From assembly GCA_025642065.1 (NCBI GenBank), contig JAODUP010000568.1, positions 99,501 to 163,500 of the forward strand: a stretch of DNA of 64,000 nucleotides. Direction: 5' to 3'. Shown in pieces: positions 11,788-22,183 of the stretch. The notes under the pieces were generated by a model. That model was given only the letters and a program-made list of their open reading frames with translations. It did not search any database and was not told where the DNA came from. Position 1 is the stretch's first letter. Each line of letters starts with the position of its first letter. This DNA comes from Paralvinella palmiformis. Its lineage: Eukaryota; Annelida; Polychaeta; Terebellida; Alvinellidae. The position numbers and the translations under genes are program-made.

Positions 11788-12131
11788 AATAATAATAATA
11801 ATAATAATGTATATTTAATAAAGCGCACTTACTAGCAGGAGCCATTCAAAGGCGCTGTACAAATAATATGTAATATAATAATACCCCAAATAATGTCTGT
11901 AAAAAACCCTGTAATGATTTAAAAGATAATAATTATTTATCTGTGAAAGCGACCTTAAATAGGTGTGTTTTTAGAAGACTTAAAATTTCCAAGAGCCGAT
12001 GCATTTCTAATATTTGCCCGGAAACTTATTCCACAAAGTTGGGGCTGCAACACTAAACGCACAATCACCATATGACTTGAACCGAGACACTGGCACCTGC
12101 AATGGTATCTGACTGGATGACCTGAGTTTGT
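11788..12131 (-). mobile_element. L2-like LINE, 5'-truncated 3' end
   Basis: Nearly identical to 55862-56190. An AAT tail at 11788-11809 is followed on the + strand by GTATATTTAATAAAGCGC (the complement of the LINE 3' terminus), then the complement of the ORF2 C-terminus with RLKSYGDCAFSVAAPTLWNK-like coding. It stops abruptly after GACCTGAGTTTG, giving a ~340 bp truncated insert with only the last ~70 codons and the 3' UTR. High identity to the 55.9 kb copy suggests fairly recent activity of this subfamily. Confidence 0.8.
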
Positions 12132-14329
12132 GTGTATTTGTGTGTACTTTTATTATTTGACTGCCATCCTATTATACAATTTTGCAATTGCATCGATAGG
12201 CAAAATTGAAAGCATAGATCCGTTTATTTCCAGGTTGGAAAAGCAAAAGCCGTAGGTAAAGTTGGATATCTGCCTCTGTCTAAAATTAAAAAAATTATAT
12301 ATTTACAGTTCTGAATAAAGAAGTTTATGGACTCTCCGTGATGTGCGGAAAACCCCAGTTCGTGATGTGGATACCGTACAGTCATGTAATGTCAGAAGTA
12401 AAGTACAAAGTCACTTCGTGCCGCAATAACTGATGAATATTGCCTGATCAATGGTATATCAACCAAGCTTATCTGAGAGTAAATCATAGAACGAATGAGA
12501 TTGATGCTGCCCGAAGTGTTTAATATTGGGAATTATGGGCAATATCTCCCTAAAATAGTCATTCACGATTTGAAAACTGGTCCTTTCAAGTTATTCATGT
12601 GTAGAGACGAACTCATTCAATCAATATCGCCACTCACTTGGCCAGAATCACGAAAATGTCATACAGATGTTATACGGATAATGTTGTGTGTGTGTTTTAG
12701 CTGTGTATAATAAGGCACAAGCACAGATAATCTAGAACCGTGAATTCAAACTCTGGACGTTTCTTCAGGGGACTGAATCCAGAGTGGCGACTTTTCTTGC
12801 TGAGACATGTGTAATGTCTCACCAGTCCCTAAGCCGCCAAGCAAAATCAAAATACGAATCACCTACAGCCGTGGAGTTTGGGTGTAAAACACCCAAGTCA
12901 GATCACGGCAGTAGTGAGAATGTTTAGCTTAATTATCTAAGCAGCCCAATTTATAGCTATTTTTCAATTGCTGTGTCTTTCTTCAAAGAAATATTATATA
13001 AACTATATAACCCAATTGTCACTGTCTTTAAAGATCAGTTTTTGCAACGGGCAGGCGTCACGAAGCGACTACTATTAAAACCGTTTAGCTTAATTGCCAT
13101 TAAAAGACTGACATCTGCGCTGAAGCAGACCGTATTAACTCGTCATAGCTTCGATACTGTTTGAACTATGTTATCATTTTCAAACATGACCTAACGTCTG
13201 CTATTCTAACTATTGTAGTTATTTATGACAAGCAGATTAGAGCTAATCTTGAATGTCATAGTACAAACTGGACATAACTGGACCTAGGAAAGATAATTAT
13301 ATTCCCACATACAACCAAAGTGAATTTTATATGCAACTAAGGTTGTTATATAAAACACACCAACCGCGCGAACTGTGTCCAATGCCACCGCTCGAGATGC
13401 GATGCAGTGTTTCTATTCCTGAGTCAGGAGTACATGTTTTAAGAGCGTACTCTGCCTGCTTCAGTCATTTAAATGCTGGATAACCAGGCCAAACAACTAA
13501 ACGGCGTCCCTCCAAAGACGCAAATAGTGCACGGAATATACAGCTCTAGATCAACTTTTCTTAGAACGCATGGACCTGGAAACATACAGTCTCCACGCAC
13601 AGAAAAAGGAACATCTCAACCGTGTGTGTGTGTGTGTGTGTGTGTATGCGTGTGTGTTTTATGTTACATATAATAAAGACGTGGGCTCAGGTGTTCGTGA
13701 TGTTTATAATTCTTACAGAATTATGACGAAACGACTATTACTTAATAGAAAACAAATTGTACATATTAGTACATATGTAACGCAGCTATAACTGGAAATA
13801 AAGCATATATATCAGTACATATAATATATATTATGATAATAATTCTAATACCTCTGACAATAGCAGAAATAATAGTATTTTCACTCAGCCCAAAATAGCA
13901 CAACTAGTTTCGGTTATAAGAAATTTTTATCAAGTGCATGTGTCTATCTAAAGTATTTACTTTGCCAGCAATATTTATACCAGAATTCCCTAGCTTGTTT
14001 TAAATTTCAAGCCAGAATCTAGAAACCGTTAGCCTTTGTAGCCTTTGTCTAGAACGAAGCGCTAAAACAGTTGTAATTGAAAATAAACCAACTTTCCAAT
14101 TTTTCTTTCATAGTTGTAAAGATACCAAAACACACATATTAATAGTAATTAATTGTGTGTACTGAAATCTGACTGCTGTCAGTAATGAATGTTTGTTCAA
14201 CTTCGGTTGAGATCTACTTCAGGAAATATTGCTTTGTTTTACTAAAGTAATTACTAGGGCTGAGAAATTTTGTAATTGGGTTTAAGTTGTTTTAATGGAG
14301 ATGTGTTAAAAGAAAATCTATTCAGAGCT
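12132..14329. other. Non-coding stretch with two microsatellite/motif junctions
   Basis: At 12685-12735 a short GT run is followed by GTTTTAGCTGTGTATAATAA and GGCACAAGCACAGATAATC, a degenerate match to the start of repeat R (15834). A GT run at 13621-13655 is followed by GTTTTATGTTACATATAATA, a weaker match. At 12871-12910 a hairpin-forming sequence, TTGGGTGTAAAACACCCAA, sits between CCGTGG and CACGG. No gene was recognised. Confidence 0.45.
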
Positions 14330-14870
14330 TCAAAGCCACATTAACCTTGAGGGCAACGACTGAGCCGATAAACTAGCTAACGAAGCCACGAGCCTAGACG
14401 TCATCGAATATGCCGAACATACCTCAGGCACATTCAACTATCTTGTTGACAGATTCATCTCCAATCGACTGGAATCGATCTACACCGACTACAACATCAG
14501 CATCAAAGGATTGGTACCAGAAGACCACTGTAGTTGGACATAATATCCTCAACAACAGATTGGCCAATACCCAGCTCAGAAGACTGCGCTTCTGGGCTTA
14601 CACAAGAAACTTCACCGGCCCGTCACCCCAAACACTATGCCGGCACTGTCAACAAGTGTACGATCCGATACATTATCTGCTATTATCCTCTGATGCTTCA
14701 AAAGATGCTTAAGGTCTCCACCCGGAAGACCACAAACTTCCAGACCGCCACCAAGCAGCATTGCTCATTAGGAAATCAACATTCCTACCTGACATCATAA
14801 CTCCACTTCTACAGAAAGATCCCTACATATACCAAGGACAGATCAGACCGCCTCTATGGACTAGATGAAA
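14330..14870 (+). mobile_element. LINE 3' end with RNase H domain remnant
   Basis: C-terminal remnant of an APE-type LINE that carries an RNase H domain. At about 14340-14395 a frame reads HINLEGND, a stop, then ADKLANEA, matching the conserved H..GN..AD.LA..A signature of RNase H. Further on (14530-14700) come NTQLRRLRFWAYTRN and CRHCQQVYDPIHYLL, the CxxC...H zinc-knuckle-like end typical of these ORF2 proteins. At least one stop and one frameshift are present. RNase H occurs in clades such as I and R1, and the exact clade is unresolved. The GC-rich tail to ~14990 may be 3' UTR. Confidence 0.7.
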
Positions 14871-15243
14871 GGGGGTTGGGCCCCCGTTCGAGACCGGAGG
14901 TTCACGGCCGCGACATTATAGTAGGAGGAGGGTTTAGTCCTACCAGGCAACTGGTAAGGTTTTTTCTCCTCCGAAATTGACTTCTATAGTAAACTGAGGT
15001 TCCACCATATTAAACAACTCATAGTACGCCAATCGTCACAACAACAGAAGCCAACACCAGGTGGCTGTGCCCAGGGGTTTCTACCCCAAACTTCAACAAC
15101 CAGGTAGTTAGGAATCTGTTCTCAAACGCCGCCAACTGTACAGGTGTTCGTAATGTAAACAATCATACATGAAGCAGTTCGTAGATTTTGTTCTTTCTGT
15201 TGGATAATTTTATAATGTTTTTTTAATTATTTTTACTGCTATG
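14871..15243. other. Probable LINE 3' flank, no gene
   Basis: Moderately GC-rich sequence immediately after the RNase H LINE remnant, probably its 3' UTR in part (GACCGGAGGTTCACGGCCGC at about 14891). No further structure was recognised. Confidence 0.35.
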
Positions 15244-15475
15244 TTAGCCGTTTTTTGAAAATTGTGCCACAAATGGGATAGCGTCCTCGTTTTGTATAGG
15301 TTTTATAACATCTTCATATATTTTCTTATTAAGACCTCCCGGTTCTAATGTACCTAGGGTATCTATCCAAACTGTTTCCCGAATTAATCTATTTATCTTG
15401 TCTTGAGTGTATGAACCTGTAGTAGGTAACTGCTCAATCGGAATTAAATCATAATCTTCTAGAAATGGTCCGGGC

Positions 15476-15477
<2 letters not shown>
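15244..15477 (-). mobile_element. Penelope-like/GIY-YIG element C-terminal fragment
   Basis: A 77-residue minus-strand frame reading DYDLIPIEQLPTTG then INRLIRETVWIDTLGTLEPG and GLNKK. The IEQ...R(E)..WI..L.TL.P.GLN pattern is the C-terminal part of the GIY-YIG-type endonuclease domain that follows the RT in Penelope-like elements and related multicopy invertebrate proteins. The GIY-YIG signature itself would lie upstream, where the CT microsatellite now begins, so the element is truncated there. Assignment rests on recalled motif patterns; another GIY-YIG protein is possible. Confidence 0.55.
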
Positions 15478-15516
<39 letters not shown>

Positions 15517-15643
15517 ACTCTCTCTCTCACTCTCACTCTCTCTCTCTCTCTCACTCTCTCACTCACTCTCTCACTCTCTCTCTCACTCTCTCACTCACTC
15601 TCTCACTCTCTCACTCACTCTCTCACTCTCTACTCTCTCTCTC

Positions 15644-15701
<58 letters not shown>

Positions 15702-15832
15702 CTCTCACTCTCTCCTCTCACTCTCTCTCACTCTCTCCTCTCACTCTCTCTCTCGCTCTCTCCTCTCACTCTCTCTCTCGCTCTCTCCCCGCTCTCTCTC
15801 GCGCTGTGTGTGTGTGTGTGTGTGTGTGTGCT
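15478..15832. repeat. Long (CT)n microsatellite with CA interruptions, then (GT)n
   Basis: About 325 bp of CTCT with regular CTCA interruptions, then a GT run at 15805-15830. The Leu/Ser/His-rich frame across it is not a protein. Confidence 0.97.
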
Positions 15833-15833
15833 T

Positions 15834-16614
15834 TGTGTTTTAGGGTACATAGTAAGAGGCAACAGGCACAGAGCATCAACATATCTAAACATTCTTCGAA
15901 ACCTACCTCCATAAATCTAAATACAACTATACATACATTAATCTAAAAATGTAATGTTCCATACCTCCACATATTGATAAATGTGTGCGTATACCTAAGC
16001 ATGTGTCTGGTCTACTCATCAGCCTGTGGGAACCAGCTAATTCGCTTTTCGTACGCGACAAATATGTCACGCCCACAGGAAAGCGGCTACATGCAGGCTA
16101 CGTACAAAAAGCGGAAGCACGTAAAAACATACCATTTGATACCACAGCTCGCAACAAACAACACGTGCGTGTGGTTCAATGGTGACTTGCTATATACATA
16201 TCATAAACTATTTTGACACCACAGTTTACATTCAACAGTAATTTTCTGTGGTCCAAAAGAAACCTGTATATAAAGCATTTCGACACCTCAGATGCTGACC
16301 TCAGCTTTATTCTGGGTTCGAATAACTGAATAAATCCTACCTATATGAACCATGTATCAATACACGTCCGACTGGTCTGGCGTCGAAGTTCTTCTCTAAC
16401 CTAAGTGAAAATTCAAGCCCTATATATAGCCTCAGCGTGTTAACAAACATTACAGTTTGTTCATAACAAAGAGAATGTACACTAACTCAGTATGGACTCA
16501 CTGAAGCGATTTAACTAAAATATAAACAAGTAGCAATACCGCACAATGGATTATTACTGGACTAGAACGAAATATCGTCTCAAACCTGAGTAAATACTAT
16601 GATTTACTCGAACC
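15834..16614. repeat. Repeat R, copy 1 (unclassified dispersed repeat)
   Basis: About 780 bp, nearly identical to 52011-52783. It begins with TGTGTTTTAGGGTACATA directly after a GT microsatellite and ends around AAATACTATGATT, where the two copies part. Inside are a TATATAAAGC box near 16268, an AATAAA-like ACTGAATAAATCC near 16326, and a short open frame (15985-16185) with TPTGKRLHAGYVQKAEARKN that is frameshifted in copy 2. The TATA-plus-polyadenylation layout is reminiscent of an LTR, but no TG...CA ends, primer site or target duplication were found. Class unresolved. Confidence 0.7.
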
Positions 16615-17422
16615 TAACAGCTAACCCTCATACGTTTCCGTTCATCACTAAGGGAACGTTCATTCACGCTTAATTTAGCGTCCCTAAGTATATGCAGTTA
16701 GGTGTGGTGGGATCTAAATTAAAGCGCCTATCCACTTGATCTATTTGACCCATGGTCGAGAACAGCGGATTTCAGGCAGATCTCCGATACTGCGAATGAC
16801 ACGTCGGGATTATAATAGCTATACATTTAACAAATTTCCTATATCAGTGTAATCTAATTACTCATAATATGGGAAAAACTCTGTCCGCAGCTTAATACCC
16901 ATGGAGATGCCTGCCGGAGTAACAAACGACTCCAGAAGTATAAATCCATCAAGCAGCATTGTATGAATTAATAGGTCGTTTCGCCAGACCACATAAGAGG
17001 ACAACAATATAGATTCTACATTATACATAACAAAGCTAATAAACTCAAATATGTTGTAATAACGACATAACTTTCTTACATTGGTGTAATAAGGAAGCTC
17101 GATGGAAATATGTGTGTGTGTGTATGTGTGCGTGTGTGTGTGTGTGTGTGTGTTTCAGAAATAATTCTTAGAAATAGTTCTTTAGAAGAAAACATGCACT
17201 TTATAACTAAACTATTGATTATTCTTAAAGAGGCTAAATAAAATTTTAACGATAAGTCGAGTTTCCCAAACATTTTTATTAAATGACATTCTAGTAACCG
17301 ATAAACTTATGGGTGCTGAAGGATTACATAAGTATTTCTAATTTTTGAATGTAAACTAGTTAACACGTTTGTTCAGAAAGTAAAAGCTTTAGAGACTATA
17401 TGCTATACCCGTAACAAACAGC
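16615..17422. other. Non-coding, GT microsatellite
   Basis: No gene seen. A GT microsatellite lies at 17107-17154 with two interruptions. The first ~380 bp continue with the base composition of repeat R but have no partner in copy 2, so they may be the rest of the same element. Confidence 0.4.
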
Positions 17423-18140
17423 ATGTTTAATGAACCAGTGCTGCCTTCTGGTGTTCTCTTGATAGCCAATAAATTAGAAACTAAATATAGTTATGGTAAT
17501 GGTGACATTTCTACTAAATTACTTAAAAAAGAAATGTGCATTAACATTATCCAACCAATAATACATATAATAAACAGGTCTTACGTCACTGGCAAAGTTC
17601 CTAATGAAATGAAAATCGCTAAAATTATGCCAATTTATAAATCGTTAGATCTAGATCTCTTGGAAAAGTTTAGACCAGTATATCTTCTTAGTGCTTTCTG
17701 TAATTTGATCAAAACATTAATGATTAAAAATCAAATTCACATCAAAACACTCAACTGTTTTTTAATTACTATACTTGCTTAACCATTGTGCTAATGCTAC
17801 CTGAATTCACTTTAGCCATCTTCGTTGACCAAATCAAGGCCTTTGATGTCATTAACCATGATATCAATTTTATGTCTTAAAGATATCAGTTTGTCGAATT
17901 AGGAAAAATACATTCTTCACTTTTGCCTTTTGGATATGGAATACTCGAATAATCTATTCTTTGATTATTTTTATACTTCATCTATGTAAATGAGATATAC
18001 AATTCATGAAATGGAAATATTGCATTTTTTACTGATTATATAACTCTATTTTTGTCACCCTATGATGTGGATCAATTGTTCTCTAATGTAAACACGCAGA
18101 TGGATGAAACCTTTACCTACAGATAGGATGTGAACGACGG
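17423..18140 (+). mobile_element. CR1-like LINE reverse-transcriptase fragment
   Basis: N-terminal half of a non-LTR reverse transcriptase. A frame at 17423-17782 contains GDISTKLLKK, then GKVPNEMKIAKIMPIYK and LLEKFRPVYLLSAFCNLIK, matching the conserved ...P..K.A.V.PI.K.......YRPISLL..FSK..EK.. block. Beyond the stop, shifted frames give IFVDQIKAFDVINHDI (the D.SKAFD.I.H motif) and FFTDYITLFLS, a decayed F.DDT catalytic block where the first Asp of the pair is kept and the second is changed. Multiple stops make it a pseudogene. The 5' and 3' parts are missing. Confidence 0.75.
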
Positions 18141-20165
18141 TGTATTTTGCATCAATATGTAACCCCTATTCCAATGGCTTTCTTGTGTTGTGAAAGCCTA
18201 ATAGAGCGCTGTTAGAGCGCTTATTCAGAAACTGACATTCTGTATTTTTAACAACGCAGATTACAATAGACACACGGATCCACTTATAAAGGACTCGGTG
18301 TTTATCTTTTGATTACATAACAAATCAACTTCCCCTACCAGTTGCTGGTGCTATACAGTTTAATCGATATAACGTTGATTGATGTCCGACGAGACAGTCG
18401 GATGTGATACACATTACTGGAAGTCCAATGCAATTGATACGAATGTTCCCTCAATATGCACTTCCAAAAATATAGAATAAACAGTCAAGATCGCTAATGG
18501 ATGTCGAGAATTTGTAATTGGTAGTCGCCTAAAACTAAAATTGCTTTTTCGAATTACGTGTGACAATGCCAATAGAGAAATTTTCAATTTAAACGAAAAT
18601 GTTTCGATAAAACTAATACTATAAACACAAATGTAATGTGACAGTCAACAAATCCCAGAGAAGGGGAAAAATACTGACAACTGATTGGTTACGTCAAATT
18701 TTAAAGAAAATACCATTTGACTAATTTGAGGATCTAATTAGAGAAAAAAGCACCATTGGGAATTTTAATCTCAGAAGAAATTAATTTTCTCATCTTTTAT
18801 ATCATCAGCAACTTTGTTTTTTTGCATTGAGAAGCATCAACGTTAATTGAAGGTCAAGTATAAACTAAAACATCCGGTTTTGGGGTGATTTAACAAAAAA
18901 CTAATTTTGAATGCATAATTGGACATCACATAATTGGGCAATAATACAACTAAAACTGGTTTTGTAGATAATGACATTAATAGTTTAATTACAAATTAAT
19001 ATACCAGGCTTGTTATTAACGCTTTTAATTAGTAAGTTAGCTACCATGTAGACTCGATATATATCATCCATAAATTCACATTTATTCTTTTCGTTTCCGG
19101 AAAAAATAGTGTAATTTGTGCTACGAATGGCTCATCGTAAGTAAAAACAAGAACATTTGTGAAAAAAAGAACCTATGAAATGATTAATCTTGTGATTGTA
19201 TTTAACATTTTATTTTAACTTCTAAAATAATTTTAATGTTTCTTTTTAAACAATCATAATTGTGTTTCGATTTTGTTTAATAGCAAGGGGAATTGAAGTG
19301 ATTAATGAGAAACTAAAAATTAATCTTCAGGTTGAAGGTTGAAGGTATACGTTCTTTCTCATCTGAAATTACTTTTATCACCTAAAAGGTATATATTATT
19401 CGCAGTGTTATGATATAAACTTATATGACTAACAATAAATACCAAAGGCATTCTAAATTATTTATATACATAACACATTTATAGCTGTTGAGCAATTAGC
19501 TTTATAAACAAATGATACTCTAAATTCTTATTTTCACCGACCTTGAAATATTGAGTTAGAAGACGTTTCTCAACACCACCACCAAATATATCTAAAAGAA
19601 GTTTAATTCTATAAATATATCTACAATTTATTTATTTTTGTTCTTTTCCGTTGCTGTTTTAACACCAGAATGAACTTCAGGTTATATAAAAGTACACCTC
19701 CGTCTGTGCTGTTACAAAGTCATGTTATATGACTTGTACGTTATATTTTACTTGATATTAATATTGCGTTTATTTAATTTTCAGAGTTCTGATAGTCAGC
19801 AGGGCAGTATTAAGTCTCCCTGTTGTGGTTTCTGTAGTCATTGATTCATGAAGTTCTACTTGTGTGAGATGATGTTCTTATGAATATAGCCACGACCCGG
19901 ATATTGTTCTGCTTGTTGTGGGCCATGTTGGACAGTTGGTGGACAGACATAAATTGCACATGATGTTTTATGGCATTTACCTGTTTCCTTTGAAACCAAT
20001 GATGCCGTTGTGTATAATGGTTTATAACACGAAATAGTAAAAATACCAAAGCCAAAAGACATGTTTAAGAGATTATCTGCTCATCTTAAGTTACATTTCA
20101 ATTCATTTTTTTTTTCTCTAGACAGAATCGATACGTTATCGACATAACTGGTCGAATTATGTGAC
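18141..20165. other. AT-rich, no feature seen
   Basis: About 2 kb without a recognisable gene, microsatellite or repeat. Short minus-strand frames near 19846-20062 have no recognisable motifs. Confidence 0.45.
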
Positions 20166-20548
20166 TACCGTACTCACGCGAATAAGGGCCCCGGTGGCTA
20201 TTGTTTTCGATGACTGTTTCCCCCGCCCGCTATTTAAGCATGCCCTTATTCAAGCAGAGGCTCTTATTGTTTTAAGACATGTTGGTGTTTGATATAAATG
20301 ATTATCGTACTGAACATATTGTTCATCCATCCCAAAACATGTCAACGTATGGTACGAAATTTTCGTTTTTATTAAAATATAATAATAACAAGACTTTGGA
20401 TAATATTTATATTAGTGTTCATGCACAACATATTTATATATCAGCCAAGGGGATGTGTATCTTCGTTTGTTATCTTCTAGGGGGGGGGCGCTAAATCGAA
20501 GCGAGGCGCTTATTTATTTCAAATCACATCAACCCCGGCCCCTGTTCA
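20166..20548. mobile_element. Truncated DNA-transposon/MITE end
   Basis: Starts with TACCGTACTCACGCGAATAA followed by GGGCCCCGG, resembling terminal sequences of the TACCGTA...CGAATAAGCGCC type that I recall from invertebrate repeats. Similar modules (CCCTTATTCAAGCAGAGGC, GGCGCTTATTTATTTC) recur inside in both orientations, and GC-rich edges at 20185-20245 and 20480-20545 enclose an AT-rich centre. The right end is missing, replaced by an AAT/ATT microsatellite. Exact class unknown. Confidence 0.35.
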
Positions 20549-20550
20549 AA

Positions 20551-20551
20551 C

Positions 20552-20645
<94 letters not shown>
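20551..20645. repeat. (AAT)n-(ATT)n inverted microsatellite
   Basis: An AAT run turns into an ATT run at about 20596, making a near-perfect inverted repeat able to fold into a hairpin. It lies between the truncated MITE and an L2-like LINE end. Confidence 0.95.
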
Positions 20646-20649
20646 TATT

Positions 20650-21085
20650 GTATTAATAAGTCATATTTAATAAGGTCCCCTTAAAGGCAACAACAATGCA
20701 AAGGCGATGTACCACGTTATTACAATTATGATATATATAAAAGTTATTTATTTACACAAAGTTGCGGCTCCTACACTAAGCTAACAGTCGCCATGTTGCT
20801 TGAACTGAGACAGTGATACCTATAATTGTACCTGATTGGATGATCTAAGTTTTAGGATGACAAACGTTCACCATGGTATTTGGGTCAGCTGACTTTGATA
20901 GATTTATGGTACTATTTAACCCGAAGCGAATACAGTTTTTGAACAATTGGAGTTTTATGAGTCACATTTAGCAGCTACATCATTTTGAATTCATCGAAGG
21001 CGATTGATGTTATAATCAGATATACTATGTAGTTACAATAGTCTATATGAGCTAGTCTATGTGAGATGTACCAACGGCATGAACC
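20650..21085 (-). mobile_element. L2-like LINE relic
   Basis: Same family and orientation as 55873-56470 but strongly diverged. The + strand runs TATTTAATAAGG (3' terminus), GGCGATGTACC, GTTGCGGCTCCTACACTAAG (the GAATLWN-coding region), CCATGTTGCTTGAACTGAGAC, then GAATTCATCGAAGGCGATTG (the LQRIQN region) and AGTCTATGTGAGATGTACC. No ORF survives. Confidence 0.7.
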
Positions 21086-21851
21086 ACAGTAACAAGTGGT
21101 GCTTGTGTCAAACATTATTTTTAGACTTTAAATATTCTGAATATAGTTGAAAAGAAAAGTGACAATTCATACATATTAATAACTTTTCCAAATATATTAC
21201 CTAGGATAATGAAATATTCATTAGCGTGCATTGCTCGCGTTTTTTCTTAGAGACTTGGTTTAATCTAATGATATCAAATAAATATTACTTGTGTTAATTT
21301 ATTCGATTTTAAAAAGAAATAAAAATGAATATATGCAATATCATGTTGTATGTTTTCCAATGAACAGGAACTCATTTCTTGATTATCACAGTCAACTTAT
21401 TTGTACAGTTACGCTTGTCTTTGGTATAAATTTTACTTCAAATCCAATTTGTGATGTTTGATTAATGGTTAAACTGAGACTGCTTCGATAAACGTTCGGC
21501 AATCATCCTGAGATAATGATTGATTAACTAATTGGACTCACTTTGAAGGAGACTCTCGGAATATATTCAGCTCTACAGAAAATATTTAAGGATTTTCATA
21601 ACAAATGATTGATCTTATTCTCTGTAGGACACCTTGGACAGGTTTACTTTGTGCGGGGACAGTTCGTTCGAAAATAGAAAGTTATTTGGTCAAGGTTAAC
21701 AATTCATCATCAACACGGTAATATTAAGTGTCATATACAGATTGACTAATGAAGTTATCAAAATATTTCTTAATTATTAAAAGCTTTTACTCCATCTATT
21801 TAATAGGGAGCGAGGGGGATAAAGATTGGGTGAGAGAGAGCTAGAGATAGA
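21086..21851. other. No feature seen
   Basis: AT-rich, no recognisable element. Confidence 0.4.
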
Positions 21852-22071
21852 TATAGATAGATAGTTATATAGATTGATGGATGGATGGATAGATAGATAG
21901 ATAGATAGATAGATGGATGGATGGATGGATGGATGGATGGATGGATAGATAGATGGATGGATGAATGGATGGATGGATAGATAGATGGATGGATGGATGG
22001 ATGGATGGATGGATGGGTGGATGGATGGATGCATGCATGGATGGATGGATGGATGGATGGATGGATGGATG

Positions 22072-22133
<62 letters not shown>

Positions 22134-22141
22134 GAGATAGG

Positions 22142-22182
<41 letters not shown>
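21852..22182. repeat. (GATA/GATG)n tetranucleotide microsatellite
   Basis: About 330 bp of alternating GATA and GATG blocks. Period-4 units without spacers rule out a CRISPR array. Frames through it are simple-sequence artefacts. Confidence 0.97.

Positions 22183-22183
<1 letters not shown>

Noticed and set aside
12495..12710. 71-residue plus-strand ORF
   Set aside because: No motif or recognisable family, and it ends in the GT run; indistinguishable from chance.
12871..12910. Hairpin (TTGGGTGTAAAACACCCAA) as a Helitron 3' end or terminator
   Set aside because: No CTRR terminus or matching 5' TC end found, and the region is eukaryotic, so a rho-independent terminator is not expected.
15465..15914. 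149-residue Ser/Leu/His ORF
   Set aside because: Translation of the CT microsatellite.
15985..16185. Conserved 66-aa protein in repeat R
   Set aside because: The frame is broken by a one-base insertion in copy 2, and the identity is equally high in non-coding parts, so it shows recent copying and not selection.
21852..22182. CRISPR-like regular array
   Set aside because: Period-4 GATA/GATG units with no spacers, in eukaryotic DNA.
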